Assembly: GCA_965223355.1 (NCBI GenBank)
Contig: CBDCWE010000003.1
Coordinates: forward strand, 3,906,001 to 3,970,000
Direction of reading: 5' to 3'
DNA: 64,000 bases
Source: Tectiglobus sp965223355
GTDB lineage: Bacteria > Pseudomonadota > Alphaproteobacteria > Rhizobiales > Hyphomicrobiaceae
Shown here: positions 1-9,059 of the stretch, piece by piece
Layout: the number at the start of each line of letters is the position of its first letter
Position numbering within the stretch: the first letter of the stretch is position 1
Notes under the pieces: model-generated
Databases searched by the model: none
The model's input: only the letters and a program-made list of their open reading frames with translations
Told to the model about the DNA's origin: nothing
Program-made: the position numbers and the translations under genes

Positions 1-274
1 CGGGAATGGCGCCGTCCGTCATTTGCTGGTAGAGCCGATTGAGGGCTTCGATGAGATCGCCGCGCACCGCACAGCACACGCAGCCCGAAGGCAACAACAC
101 CGTCTCGTCGTTGGCGCTGGCAATCAGTGCATCATCGAGGCCGACGTCGCCGAACTCGTTGACGATGACCGCCGTTCCGGCCAGCTCCGGTTTCGCCAAC
201 AGCGCCTTCAGCAGGGTGGTTTTTCCCGACCCGAGAAAGCCCGTTAAGACGACCAGCGGGATTGGTAATTGCAC
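1..274 (-). CDS. CobW/G3E-family GTPase (N-terminal part, cut by window edge)
   Basis: About 91 codons are visible on the minus strand and the gene runs off the left edge. The N terminus reads VQLPIPLVVLTGFLGSGKTT, with the Walker A P-loop GFLGSGKT near residues 11-18. It is followed by a VNEFGDVGLDD segment and the metal-binding GCVCC motif near residue 63, the hallmark of G3E (CobW/YjiA/ZNG) GTPases that act as metallochaperones. I chose the GTG at 274 because it gives the usual short lead-in to the P-loop. An in-frame GTG at 337 is the alternative. The gene is divergent from the class II aldolase at 362. Which metal or target enzyme it serves cannot be told from the fragment. Confidence 0.85.
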   Translation of the reverse strand, partial: MQLPIPLVVLTGFLGSGKTTLLKALLAKPELAGTAVIVNEFGDVGLDDALIASANDETVLLPSGCVCCAVRGDLIEALNRLYQQMTDGAIP

Positions 275-361
275 GGCTTTGGCTCGAATTGTGTTTGCGC
301 GCAGGATCGCTTCAGGGCTATTGGCTGACACGATCACCGTCAAGATGCAAGGGGGAGCGCG

Positions 362-1102
362 ATGGCAACCGCATCTCGAAGCCCGACCACGAAGCCGGGC
401 AAATCAGCCGGATCGGGCCGGCCGGCAGTGTCGACAACGGCTCAGGAAACCGCCGCCCGCCGCCAGGTGATCGCCACCGCACAGGCGCTGGGCGCTGCCG
501 GTTTGTCACCGGGGCGATCGGGCAACGTCTCGCGGCGCTGGGCCGATGGCATGCTGATTACACCCTCCGGCATGGCCTATCACACCCTCAAGCCGTCCGA
601 CATCGTGTTTGTTGGCCGCGATGGCGGGACCAAGGCCAAGGCGCGCAAACCATCCAGCGAATGGCGCTTTCACGTGTCAGCCTACCAGGCGCGGCCGGAT
701 CGCAATGCGGTCGTCCACACGCATTCCCTCAATGCCACGGCCCTGGCCTGCCAGCACATGTCGATCCCGGCGTTTCACTATATGGTCGCAGCCGCCGGCG
801 GCCACCACATCCCATGCATTGCCTACGCCGCATTCGGAACCGCTGAACTCGCCCAACTGGTCGCCGACGGCCTCAGCCAACACGACGCCTGCTTGATGGC
901 GAACCACGGCCAGATCGCGATTGGCAGCTCGCTTGAAGGCGCACTGGAGTTGGCAGCCGAGGTTGAAAACCTCGCCGCCCAGTACATTCGCGTGCGCGCG
1001 CTCGGCAAACCCAAGCTCCTGTCGAGCGCTCAAATGGACGATGTTATCGAGCGCTTTCGGTCCTACGGTCAAAACGCTCAGAACGGGGCCGGCGAGGTCT
1101 GA
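362..1102 (+). CDS. Class II aldolase/adducin-family protein
   Basis: This 246-residue protein belongs to the fuculose-phosphate aldolase/RhaD/adducin fold, which uses a divalent metal to cleave or epimerise phosphorylated sugars. Visible family marks are the phosphate-binding GRSGNVS stretch near residue 51, TPSGM near residue 67, the metal-binding HTHS near residue 118 and MANHGQIAIG near residue 178. The N-terminal 25 residues are Ser/Thr/Pro-rich and probably disordered. The start ATG has a GGGGGAG ribosome-binding site just upstream. The substrate is unknown. The HpaI-type aldolase downstream on the same strand suggests a shared role in sugar-acid or hydroxy-acid breakdown, which is inference. 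Confidence 0.85.
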   Translation: MATASRSPTTKPGKSAGSGRPAVSTTAQETAARRQVIATAQALGAAGLSPGRSGNVSRRWADGMLITPSGMAYHTLKPSDIVFVGRDGGTKAKARKPSSEWRFHVSAYQARPDRNAVVHTHSLNATALACQHMSIPAFHYMVAAAGGHHIPCIAYAAFGTAELAQLVADGLSQHDACLMANHGQIAIGSSLEGALELAAEVENLAAQYIRVRALGKPKLLSSAQMDDVIERFRSYGQNAQNGAGEV

Positions 1103-1480
1103 TTGGCGGATCTCGAGCGTCGCATTGTGCCCGACCGATTGTGCCCGGCCGATTGTGCCCGCCCCATTGTGCCCGACCGTGCATCCCGATTGCCCTCGAA
1201 GCTCGGAACGATCAGCGATTTGCCGATATCGCCGTGGTGGCGGGTATGCCGGCCGTCGATATACGAGCGATAGGGCAGGTCTTTTTCGACCATCTACAAC
1301 ATTGCGCGCTCCACCGCGGTCGTCGGCGCCAGCCATCAACCGGCATCGGTGGTCCGGGCGGTGGCGCCGCCCGCGAATATCACGAATGCGAGCTTGACCA
1401 CTGCGGTTGCTTCGGCGTCTAACAAGGCTAATGCAAAGTCAACACGTTTCTGTCCACCGCAATGTCGAGGAACCCCGCCT
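1103..1480. other. Intergenic spacer with a 14-bp tandem array
   Basis: No convincing gene is seen between the two aldolase genes. The open frame that runs upstream of the HpaI gene has no family similarity before the GTG at 1481. The spacer holds the four-unit tandem repeat at 1124-1179. Confidence 0.6.
1124..1179. repeat. 14-bp tandem repeat, four units
   Basis: Units of the form ATTGTGCCCGACCG follow each other head to tail with one to three changes per unit (1124-1137, 1138-1151, 1152-1165, 1166-1179). The unit length is not a multiple of three and no protein is implied. Confidence 0.9.
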
Positions 1481-2269
1481 GTGAGAAAGAACAAGCTGCG
1501 TGAAATTTGGTCGAATGGCAACTCGACCATCAACGGCTGGCTGGGCCTGCCGAATACAATGTCGGCCGAGGTCGTTGCCAATGCCGGCTTCGAGAGCGTG
1601 ACGATCGACATGCAGCACGGATGCGTGCCGTTTGAGCAGGTCGTGCCGATGTTGCAGGCGATTTGCACGACCGATGCGGTGCCGATGATCCGCGTGCCGT
1701 GGAACGAACCGGGCATCATCATGCGGGTGCTGGATGCCGGTGCTTACGGCGTCATTTGTCCGATGATCAACACGGTCGCGGAAGCCGAGGCGTTGGTGCA
1801 GGCGAGCCGTTATCCGCCGCTCGGCGGGCGTTCGAACGGCCCCTTCCGGGCTTCGATCTATGCCGGCGCCGACTACGTCAAGCAGGCCAACGATGAAGTG
1901 CTCGTATTCGCGATGATCGAAACCGAAACGGCGATCTCCAATCTGGCGGAGATTTTGAAAGTGGAAGGTCTCGACGGCACCTACGTCGGCCCCTCCGACC
2001 TGGGCCTTTCGATGGGTGAAGAGGCAACGCTGGCGCCGACGTCGCAGAAAGTTCTCGACGGTATCAGGAAGATTGCCGACCTGACCAATGAAGCCGGCCT
2101 CATTGCCGGCATTCATTGCGACAGTCCTGAAACCATCCTGGCCCGTTATGAGACCGGTTTTCGGTTTGCGACCTTGCTCAACGACACGCGGTTGTTGGCC
2201 AACGCCTGCCAGAACGGCGTCAACGCAGTGCGCGGCAAAGCACCGGCCGCTACCGCCAAGAGCTATTAG
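1481..2269 (+). CDS. HpcH/HpaI-family aldolase
   Basis: From the GTG at 1481 this gives 262 residues, the normal length for the 2,4-dihydroxyhept-2-enedioate aldolase (HpaI/GarL/RhmA) family. These metal-dependent class II aldolases release pyruvate or a related 2-oxo acid. Family marks are LPNTMSAEVVANAGF, the TIDMQHG segment, the metal-ligand region MIETETAISNLAEI and YVGPSDLGLSMG. A longer frame upstream starts at 1349 but adds a non-conserved tail; GAGG about 10 nt before the GTG and the family alignment favour the shorter form. The exact substrate is not predictable. Confidence 0.88.
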   Translation: MRKNKLREIWSNGNSTINGWLGLPNTMSAEVVANAGFESVTIDMQHGCVPFEQVVPMLQAICTTDAVPMIRVPWNEPGIIMRVLDAGAYGVICPMINTVAEAEALVQASRYPPLGGRSNGPFRASIYAGADYVKQANDEVLVFAMIETETAISNLAEILKVEGLDGTYVGPSDLGLSMGEEATLAPTSQKVLDGIRKIADLTNEAGLIAGIHCDSPETILARYETGFRFATLLNDTRLLANACQNGVNAVRGKAPAATAKSY

Positions 2270-2285
2270 GAAACCAACCTGTGAT

Positions 2286-2430
2286 CACGTCCCGGGTTTG
2301 CAAAGGGCAATGCCCTTTGGCGGGATCGTTAAGGGCAGAGCCCTTAACATATCGCCGCTTGGCGGCGATCCATGAGGGGCTTTCAGCCCCTCAAACACCC
2401 CGACCAGGGGAACTATCCCCTGGACCCCGG
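2286..2430 (+). repeat. Repeat family A, copy 1 (five-hairpin element)
   Basis: Five hairpins follow one another: AAAGGGCAATGCCCTTT, GTTAAGGGC-GCCCTTAAC, ATCGCCGC-GGCGGCGAT, GAGGGGCTTTCAGCCCCTC and CCAGGGGA-TCCCCTGG. The same string recurs at 34069, 46551, 53213 and 55975, with a fragment at 39982. Confidence 0.92.
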
Positions 2431-2528
2431 ATTTATTCGGATATTGCCGAAGTTGCCGGGCTTGCATTATGCGATCGGACCCTGCATCGACCGGGTTCCA
2501 ATGGGCGCCAATCTGTGAGATAGCGCGA

Positions 2529-3191
2529 ATGCCAGCCGAAGCCAGCCCCGACCTTGGCGAATGCCGCGTTTGCCGGCGCGGACGGACCGCAATGTTCGGC
2601 GCATTCGAAGGCCGCCGGTACGTGCGCTGTGGACGCTGCCACGCCACCCTGTTGGACCAGACACAGCTGCCGTCGGGCGAACAGGAACGGGCGCACTACC
2701 AGACCCATGAGAACGATCCCGCCGATCCCGGATACCGGGCCTTCCTGGCCCGCCTCGCACGGCCATTGATCGAACGTCTGGCCTCACCGCAAGCGGGCCT
2801 CGACTATGGTTGCGGACCGGGCCCTGCGCTGGCCGCGATGTTGCAAGAGCATGGTCACGATGTGGCGCTGTTTGATCCGTTCTTCGCGCCCGACAGGGCC
2901 CCGTTGGCGCGCTGTTATGATTTCATCACCTGCAGCGAAGTTGCCGAGCATTTCCATCACCCGGCGCATGAGTTTGCGCGCCTGGACCGGTTGTTGCGTC
3001 CAGGTGGTCTGCTCGCCCTGATGACCATGTTCCAGACCGATGATGCCCGCTTTGGCGATTGGCACTACCGCCGTGATCCGACCCATGTCGCCTTTTACCG
3101 GCGCGAAACGCTCGCCGTTGTTGGTCAGGACCACGGTTGGTCGTATGATTTTCCGGCGCCCAACGTTGTCATTTTTGCAAAGCCCCAATGA
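2529..3191 (+). CDS. SAM-dependent methyltransferase with N-terminal zinc ribbon
   Basis: Two hundred and twenty residues. An N-terminal CxxC...CxxC zinc knuckle (CRVC near residue 11 and CGRC near residue 35) is followed by a Rossmann methyltransferase domain with the SAM-binding motif LDYGCGPGPALAAML near residue 95, an acidic strand end VALFDPFF, and CSEVAEHFHHP. The late PGGLLALMTMF strand is typical of class I methyltransferases of the Methyltransf_23 group. The ATG at 2529 is chosen because the alternative start 60 bp upstream adds no conserved residues. The substrate is unknown. It is followed immediately by a family B element. Confidence 0.8.
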   Translation: MPAEASPDLGECRVCRRGRTAMFGAFEGRRYVRCGRCHATLLDQTQLPSGEQERAHYQTHENDPADPGYRAFLARLARPLIERLASPQAGLDYGCGPGPALAAMLQEHGHDVALFDPFFAPDRAPLARCYDFITCSEVAEHFHHPAHEFARLDRLLRPGGLLALMTMFQTDDARFGDWHYRRDPTHVAFYRRETLAVVGQDHGWSYDFPAPNVVIFAKPQ

Positions 3192-3240
3192 CGCGGCCGG
3201 CACAGCACAAACTTGTTTCGCGCCGTGAAATCCTTAACTA

Positions 3241-3377
3241 TAGAGCAACCTGCCTTTATTCGGAATCGGAACGATCCCGAATAAAGGCAGAAAGTTGCTC
3301 GCCTCTAAAGTGGCGATCATCTTTGTGCTTTAAGTTGGAACCACAATGGCGGTTCCAACTTAAAGCACGATGATCTA
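3241..3377 (+). repeat. Repeat family B, copy 1 (two-hairpin TA-flanked element)
   Basis: TA-GAGCAACCTGCC opens hairpin 1 (arms around TTTATTCGG/CCGAATAAA), then a CGCCTCTAAAGTGGC linker, then hairpin 2 from GATCATC to GATGATC with arms TTTAAGTTGGAACC/GGTTCCAACTTAAA, closing with TA. The layout and sequence are shared with copies at 4525, 18798, 27282, 40928, 42942 and 62756. Confidence 0.92.
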
Positions 3378-3581
3378 GCCTGTCAGATTTAACGCGAACC
3401 AGCCTGCTCACCTGCTCCCTGCCCGGCCGCCCAAAGGCCATGATCAGATGGGTGATCGCGGCGGCGGGCGGGGGAGCGGGCCGGCAAGCGCGATCCGCTT
3501 GAAGAGCGGCAATGATCTAGACGAACAACCTACCACGCGCGACTGAGCCAATTGCGATCAAGCGGCGAACAGGAGAGGGCG

Positions 3582-4316
3582 ATGCTCGATCTGACCACCA
3601 ACAAGGGAAAAATCATCGATGCGGCCTTGCAGTTGGCCGCCGAGCGCAACTGGTCGGATGTCACGCTGCGCGACATCGCACTGCGCGCCGGCATTACGAT
3701 GTCCGAGCTCAAGCGCGACGTCTCCTCGAAGGCTCACATCCTGGCACTGTTCACCAGCGCCGTCGATCGCGCCGTTCTCGACAAGGCGGGCGCAATTGAT
3801 GCTGCACAATCGGCCCGTGACAACCTCTTCGAGGCGATCATGAATCGCTTCGACGCCATGCAGCCCTATCGCGACGGCATCAAATCTATTCTGGCGGCGA
3901 CGGCCCCGGATCCGAGATTGGCAGCGCGGCTCTTGAGTTCGCAAGGTTGGATGCTCGAAGCAGCCGGCATTTCCTGCTACGGCCCGGTCGGTGGCATCAA
4001 GACGGTTGGGCTTGCTTCTGTTTACTTGCAGGTTGTTCGGATTTGGCTCGAAGATGACGACCCCGGCATGGCGCGCACGATGGCCGCGCTCGACCGGCGC
4101 CTGCGCCGCGGTGAACGGTCCATCCAGGCATTGGATGACGGCTGCCGGGCGGTTGGCCGGTTGGTGTCTCTCATCCGCTGCACCAGGCGCCGGGCCGACA
4201 GGGCCAGCTCTGACACAGTCGCTGCAGACGGCGGTCCTGTCGACGGTCCTGTTGATGTCACCCCTGAGCCGAGCGCCACGGGTGAAGCCGGCGACACTCG
4301 GCCGGCGGCCCCCTAG
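3582..4316 (+). CDS. TetR/COQ9-like protein
   Basis: The 244-residue product begins with a TetR-type helix-turn-helix (IIDAALQLAAERNWSDVTLR to AGITMSELKRDVSS, residues 9-51). The ligand-domain-like part contains RFDAMQPYRDGI, GWMLEAAGI and ARTMAALDRRLRRGER, a pattern I associate with alphaproteobacterial TetR/COQ9-like proteins. The last 40 residues are low-complexity (Pro, Asp, Gly). The ATG at 3582 has AGGAGAGG upstream. Whether it binds DNA or lipid is not decidable here. It stands between two family B repeats. Confidence 0.72.
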   Translation: MLDLTTNKGKIIDAALQLAAERNWSDVTLRDIALRAGITMSELKRDVSSKAHILALFTSAVDRAVLDKAGAIDAAQSARDNLFEAIMNRFDAMQPYRDGIKSILAATAPDPRLAARLLSSQGWMLEAAGISCYGPVGGIKTVGLASVYLQVVRIWLEDDDPGMARTMAALDRRLRRGERSIQALDDGCRAVGRLVSLIRCTRRRADRASSDTVAADGGPVDGPVDVTPEPSATGEAGDTRPAAP

Positions 4317-4524
4317 GCTAACTCCGCCCGAGGCGACTCCGCCTGAGGCGGCTCCGCCCGGTCGGGCCCGGCGGCCCAAGAGATCATGGCCCTGGGGTGG
4401 CCGCACGGGGGGTGGCCGCACGGGAAAGCGGTATTATACCAGCCCGCGTGGTTTGACGCCGCATTTTGTGCGTATCGCGCCGGCCAATGCGACGCCGATC
4501 CACGTGCCGGTGAAGTAACCGGGT
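4317..4524. other. GC-rich spacer with 15-bp tandem repeat
   Basis: Three 15-bp units (ACTCCGCCCGAGGCG type) lie at 4321-4365, directly after the tetR-like stop codon. A +1-frame open stretch ending at 4518 (…ANATPIHVPVK) looks faintly protein-like but has no start or family support. Confidence 0.6.
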
Positions 4525-4661
4525 TAGAGCAACCTGCCTTTATTCGGAATCGGAACGATCCCGAATAAAGACAGAAAGTTGCTCGCCTCTTAAGTGGCGA
4601 TCATCTTTGTGCTTTAAGTTGGAACCGCAATAGCGGTTCCAACTTAAAGCACGATGATCTA
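4525..4661 (+). repeat. Repeat family B, copy 2
   Basis: The same two-hairpin sequence as copy 1. Its right-hand TA (4660-4661) lies inside the complementary CTA that forms the TAG stop codon of hppA on the minus strand. Confidence 0.92.
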
Positions 4662-6812
4662 GTGCGCGAGAACCGCCAGCAGCAGCAGCGCGACGATGTT
4701 GGTGATCTTGATCGCCGGGTTGACAGCCGGGCCGGCGGTGTCCTTATAGGGATCGCCGACGGTATCGCCTGTGACCGAAGCCTTGTGCGCTTCGGAGCCC
4801 TTAAGGTGCTTCTGGCCGTCCTTGTCGACAAAGCCATCCTCGAAGGATTTCTTGGCGTTGTCCCAGGCGCCGCCGCCCGATGTCATGGAGATGGCGACGA
4901 ACAGCCCGGTCACAATCACGCCGAGCAACATCGCGCCAACGGCGGAAAACGCAGCATTCTTACCCTCGACGCCGCCACCGCCAATGTAATAGATGGCGAC
5001 AAACACGACGATTGGTGAGAGCACCGGCAACAGCGATGGTATGATCATTTCCTTGATTGCGGCCTTGGTCAGCATGTCGACGGCGGCTGCATAGTCCGGC
5101 CGTTCGGTGCCTTCCATGATGCCTGGTTTTTGGCGGAACTGACGACGCACTTCCTCGACAACCGCACCGCCGGCGCGGCCCACCGCCGTCATCGCAATGC
5201 CGCCGAACAGGTACGGGATCAGGCCGCCGATCAGCAAACCAACGACCACGTAGGGATTGGACAGGGCAAAGTCGGGACTGACGTCCTTGAAGTAGGGGAA
5301 CTGATCTGCGTTCTTCGTAAAATACTGAAGGTCATAGTTGTAGGCGGCGAACAGAACCAATGCACCAAGACCGGCGGAGCCGATCGCGTAGCCCTTGGTG
5401 ACCGCCTTCGTGGTGTTGCCGACCGCATCCAGCGCGTCCGTCGACCGGCGCACCTCTTCCGGCAGGCCCGCCATCTCGGCAATGCCGCCGGCGTTATCGG
5501 TGACCGGTCCAAAAGCATCAAGGGCAACGACCATGCCGGCCAGTCCGAGCATCGTCGTCGTCGCGATCGCCGTGCCGAACAGACCACCGAGCTTGAAGGT
5601 GATGATGATGCCGGCAATGATCACGATTGTCGGCAGCGCACACGCTTCGAGCGAAACCGCAAGGCCCTGGATGACGTTGGTGCCGTGGCCGGTGACCGAG
5701 GCTTGCGAAATTGATCGCACCGGTCGGAAGCCGACACCGGTATAGTACTCGGTGATCCAGACGATCAGGCCGGTGACCGCAAGGCCGACGATGCCGCAGA
5801 TGAACAGGTTCATGCCGGTTATCGAAACGCCGGCGGCATTGCCGATTTCGCCCCAGTTGCCGAACACCAATTCGGTGGCCAGATAGAGACCGCCAATCGA
5901 CAGCACGGCGGTGGCAATGAAGCCGCGATAGAGTGCGCCCATGATCGAGGCGTTGGCGCCGAGCCGGACAAAATACGTCCCGACGATCGACGTAATGAGG
6001 CAAACCCCGCCAATGGCGAGCGGATAGATCATCATCTTGTCGAGCGAGGCCTGACCGACGAAGAAGATCGCCGCCAACACCATCGTCGCAACGACCGTAA
6101 CGGCATAGGTTTCAAACAGGTCGGCCGCCATGCCGGCGCAGTCGCCAACGTTGTCGCCAACATTGTCTGCGATGGTCGCCGGATTGCGTGGATCGTCTTC
6201 CGGGATCCCGGCCTCGACCTTGCCAACAAGATCACCGCCGACATCCGCGCCCTTGGTGAAAATGCCGCCGCCCAAACGCGCAAAGATGGAGATCAGCGAG
6301 GCGCCGAAGCCAAGCGCGACAAGGGCATCGATGACCGTGCGATCGGCCGGGTTCTTACCGAGACCAAGGGTCAAAAACATGTAATAGCCAGCGACGCCAA
6401 GCAGCGCGAGGCCGGCCACCAGCATGCCGGTTACCGCACCGGACTTGAAGGCAATGCTCAGGCCATCCGCCAGCGACGTCGAAGCTGCCTGGGCGGTGCG
6501 CACGTTGGCGCGGACCGAGACGTGCATGCCGATGTAGCCGGCTGCTCCGGACAGGACCGCACCGATCAGGAAGCCAATCGCCACCTGCCAGCCGAGAACC
6601 ACGAAGGCGGCAACAAATATGATAAAGCCAACAATGGCGATTGAGGTGTATTGCCGGTTCAGGTAGGCCGCTGCGCCCTCACGAATGGCGCCTGCGATTT
6701 CCTGCATTTTCTGATTGCCGGCGTCGGCCGCCATAACGGATTGAATCGTTATGATGGCATAGACGATCGACAACGCGCCGCAGGCGATCACCGCCCAAAG
6801 CAGTTCGTTCAT
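4659..6812 (-). CDS. hppA: Membrane-bound H+-translocating pyrophosphatase, K+-insensitive type
   Basis: This integral membrane pump hydrolyses pyrophosphate and moves protons across the cytoplasmic membrane. It has 717 residues and about 16 predicted membrane segments. The PPi/Mg2+ site DVGGDLVGKVEAGIPEDDPR and the acidic NVGDNVGDCAG motif are intact. The GNTTKAVTKGYAIGSA segment carries Lys where K+-dependent enzymes have Ala, which by family rules marks the K+-independent class. The ATG at 6812 follows GAGGGAGCTTGAG; a longer frame to 6887 lacks conservation. It follows thiL on the same strand after a 160 bp gap, so it may have its own promoter. Its stop codon is shared with a family B repeat. 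Confidence 0.97.
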   Translation of the reverse strand: MNELLWAVIACGALSIVYAIITIQSVMAADAGNQKMQEIAGAIREGAAAYLNRQYTSIAIVGFIIFVAAFVVLGWQVAIGFLIGAVLSGAAGYIGMHVSVRANVRTAQAASTSLADGLSIAFKSGAVTGMLVAGLALLGVAGYYMFLTLGLGKNPADRTVIDALVALGFGASLISIFARLGGGIFTKGADVGGDLVGKVEAGIPEDDPRNPATIADNVGDNVGDCAGMAADLFETYAVTVVATMVLAAIFFVGQASLDKMMIYPLAIGGVCLITSIVGTYFVRLGANASIMGALYRGFIATAVLSIGGLYLATELVFGNWGEIGNAAGVSITGMNLFICGIVGLAVTGLIVWITEYYTGVGFRPVRSISQASVTGHGTNVIQGLAVSLEACALPTIVIIAGIIITFKLGGLFGTAIATTTMLGLAGMVVALDAFGPVTDNAGGIAEMAGLPEEVRRSTDALDAVGNTTKAVTKGYAIGSAGLGALVLFAAYNYDLQYFTKNADQFPYFKDVSPDFALSNPYVVVGLLIGGLIPYLFGGIAMTAVGRAGGAVVEEVRRQFRQKPGIMEGTERPDYAAAVDMLTKAAIKEMIIPSLLPVLSPIVVFVAIYYIGGGGVEGKNAAFSAVGAMLLGVIVTGLFVAISMTSGGGAWDNAKKSFEDGFVDKDGQKHLKGSEAHKASVTGDTVGDPYKDTAGPAVNPAIKITNIVALLLLAVLAH

Positions 6813-6972
6813 CTCAAGCTCCCTCTCCCACAAGGAAAACGTCAACCGAATGCGGACGGTCCGCTTCCGCCCTACCGCCTCGTGCATGCTCGCCTATCAC
6901 AAACTGACGCGGGGACCATGCCAAAACCGCATCCCCGTGACAACGTGGCAACACCCGGCAATTCGTGGAATA

Positions 6973-7995
6973 TCAATTGTTCATCGGCAATCGGAAATGG
7001 TCGTAACCTTCCGCTCCCCAGGGGACGGGCGTGCCGGAGCCATCAAGCAGTTTGTGGGTATCACCGTCGACGAAGCGTCCGATATTCTTAACGGGGACGC
7101 GACCGGCCCGTGCGGCTGCGACAAACGTGTCGCAGACCTCGGGCGGCACAGCACAAAGGATCTCGTAGTCATCGCCGGCTGAAATACGCTTGGTCACTGC
7201 CGCCGGGTCGTGCGCGACAGCGCTGATCCGATCAAGCGCATCGGAGAGCGGGATGTCCGCCAGTCTGACCTCGGCGCCAATCCCGGCCGCCCGGCACATG
7301 CGGCCGAGATCTTTGGACAAGCCGTCGGAAATGTCCATTGCAGCACGGGCGTAACCGCGCAAGGCCGATCTCAGGCCGAGCCGCGGCTGCGGGCGCAAAT
7401 AGCGATCGAGCAAATAATCGCGGTCGGCCCTTGCGAGCGTGCCCTCAAAGGTGCCTTGGCGCAGCTCAAGCCCGGCGGCGGCATCGCCGAGCGTGCCCGA
7501 AACGAAGACGTGATCGCCGGCCCGCGCCGTGCCACGCTCGACCATGCGCCCACACGGCACTTCGCCGAACACGGTTACGGCGATCGACACTGGTCCCGGT
7601 GCGCGGTCAGTATCACCACCGATCAACACGCAGCCAAACGCCGACTGCGCTTGGCGCAGCCCCTCTGCAAACGCCTCCAGCCAACTGGCTTTCGGTGCCT
7701 GCGCAAACGACAGGGCGAGCGTGTAGGCAACCGGGCGGGCCGCCTTGGCCGCCAGGTCCGACACGTTTACTGCAAGCGCTTTCCAGGCGATGTCCTGCGC
7801 TGCATCATCCTCGAAAAAATGCACGTTGGCACGCACCGGATCGGTTTTGACAACCAGATCCTGGCCCGGTGCTGGCGGGATAACCGCGCAGTCGTCCTGC
7901 AAACCGAAGGCCCCCGGCCAGCCCGCTGCGAGCGGTTTCAGGAACGTCTTGATGATGTGCTCTTCACCCGTGGCAATCAATTGGTGATCCGTCAT
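6973..7995 (-). CDS. thiL: Thiamine-monophosphate kinase
   Basis: ThiL phosphorylates thiamine monophosphate to thiamine diphosphate with ATP, the last step of cofactor synthesis. The 340-residue protein shows the PurM/AIRS-type fold: GLQDDCAVI near residue 29, DLVVKTDPV, the KALAVNVSDLAAKAARP segment, GGDTDRAPG, and MDISDGLSKDLGRMC. The start at 7995 (MTDHQLIATGEE) gives the normal family N terminus. A longer frame overlapping nusB is not conserved. It sits 31 bp after nusB, as is common in proteobacteria. Confidence 0.95.
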   Translation of the reverse strand: MTDHQLIATGEEHIIKTFLKPLAAGWPGAFGLQDDCAVIPPAPGQDLVVKTDPVRANVHFFEDDAAQDIAWKALAVNVSDLAAKAARPVAYTLALSFAQAPKASWLEAFAEGLRQAQSAFGCVLIGGDTDRAPGPVSIAVTVFGEVPCGRMVERGTARAGDHVFVSGTLGDAAAGLELRQGTFEGTLARADRDYLLDRYLRPQPRLGLRSALRGYARAAMDISDGLSKDLGRMCRAAGIGAEVRLADIPLSDALDRISAVAHDPAAVTKRISAGDDYEILCAVPPEVCDTFVAAARAGRVPVKNIGRFVDGDTHKLLDGSGTPVPWGAEGYDHFRLPMNN

Positions 7996-8026
7996 GTCCC
8001 GCGCTCCGATGTCGGTTGCGCCCGTG

Positions 8027-8521
8027 TCATTGGCCGTTGCTGGCCGGCTTTTGCAGCTCCCCGGGCCGGTAGCGCTGCGCCAGGTTGTGCAGAATGCCGT
8101 TGACAACGCGGGGCTCATCCTCGCCGAAGAATGCATGGGCGACATCGATGTATTCATTGATCACGACCTTGACCGGCACGTCGGGGCGGTCAATCAGCTC
8201 GTACATGGCGGCGCGCAAGATTGCGCGCAACGTGGAATCGACCCTGACCAGACGCCAGCCCGCGGCCAGTTGTTCGTCGACCACGGGGTCGATCGTGCGC
8301 TGGTGTTCAATGACCCCACGCAAAATCTCGGCGAAAAACGTTGCATCTGGCCGCGCCTGGTTTTGCTGATGCTCGCCAGCAAAACGATAAGTCTCAAACT
8401 CGCGAATGATGTCTGTAAGATCGGTGTTGGCAAGGTCCATCTGATAAAGCGCCTGCACGCTGGCCAGCCGTGCTGCGCTCCGACGAGCCGCAACCGAGGA
8501 GCGTTTTGCCGCCGGCAACAT
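8027..8521 (-). CDS. nusB: Transcription antitermination factor NusB
   Basis: NusB (164 residues) pairs with NusE/S10 on boxA RNA during rRNA antitermination. The all-helical family is recognised from RRSAARLASVQALYQMDL at the N terminus, VDSTLRAILRAAMYEL near residue 95 and the conserved VVINEYIDVAHAFFG and VNGILHNLA at the end. The ATG overlaps the ribH TGA by one base (TGATG), which implies translational coupling. Confidence 0.95.
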   Translation of the reverse strand: MLPAAKRSSVAARRSAARLASVQALYQMDLANTDLTDIIREFETYRFAGEHQQNQARPDATFFAEILRGVIEHQRTIDPVVDEQLAAGWRLVRVDSTLRAILRAAMYELIDRPDVPVKVVINEYIDVAHAFFGEDEPRVVNGILHNLAQRYRPGELQKPASNGQ

Positions 8522-9036
8522 CAGGCCGACTCGCCGTCAAACAACGCTGCCGTTTCGATGAGCTTCAGGCACGCCCGGGCGGCGTCGCCACCCTTACCGT
8601 CACGCCCGCCGACCGCGCGCTCCAAGGCCTGTTCGTGCGTGTCGACCGTCAAAATTGCATTGCCGATCGGGATTGCATGGGCCGCGGCAATGTCGATCAA
8701 CATGCGGTTGGAATGGTTGCACACGATCTCGAAATGGTAGGTCTCGCCGCGAATGACGCAGCCCAACGCTACGGCACCGGTATAGCGCGGCCGCTCGGCA
8801 TCGGCGCCAAGCAGGCCCCGCTCGATGGCAAGGCTCAACACCTGCGGTATTTCAAGAGCACCCGGCACGACGATGTGTTCGTAGGTGGCGCCGACCGCAT
8901 CAAATTCGGCGCGCGCGCCCTCGAACAATGCATCACCAATGTCTTCGTAGAACCGACCCTCAACAATGAGAATGTGCTGCCTGGCAAACAGCTCCGGGTG
9001 ATTACCAAGTGCAGCCGTCGCCCCGGATCCTGCCAT
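8521..9036 (-). CDS. ribH: 6,7-dimethyl-8-ribityllumazine synthase
   Basis: RibH condenses 5-amino-6-ribitylaminouracil with 3,4-dihydroxy-2-butanone 4-phosphate in the penultimate riboflavin step. The 171-residue protein shows the substrate motifs VVPGALEIPQVL, ALGCVIRGETYHFEIVCN (with the catalytic His) and IPIGNAILTVDT. The C-terminal GGDAARACLKLI helix is typical. The gene lies 23 bp after ribBA and overlaps nusB by one base. Confidence 0.97.
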   Translation of the reverse strand: MAGSGATAALGNHPELFARQHILIVEGRFYEDIGDALFEGARAEFDAVGATYEHIVVPGALEIPQVLSLAIERGLLGADAERPRYTGAVALGCVIRGETYHFEIVCNHSNRMLIDIAAAHAIPIGNAILTVDTHEQALERAVGGRDGKGGDAARACLKLIETAALFDGESA

Positions 9037-9059
9037 AGCCTGTTTCGCTTTCCGCTGAT

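Noticed and set aside
4386..4568. Small ORF in the spacer after the TetR/COQ9-like gene
   Set aside because: It runs into the family B repeat (the last third is repeat sequence) and has no ribosome-binding site.
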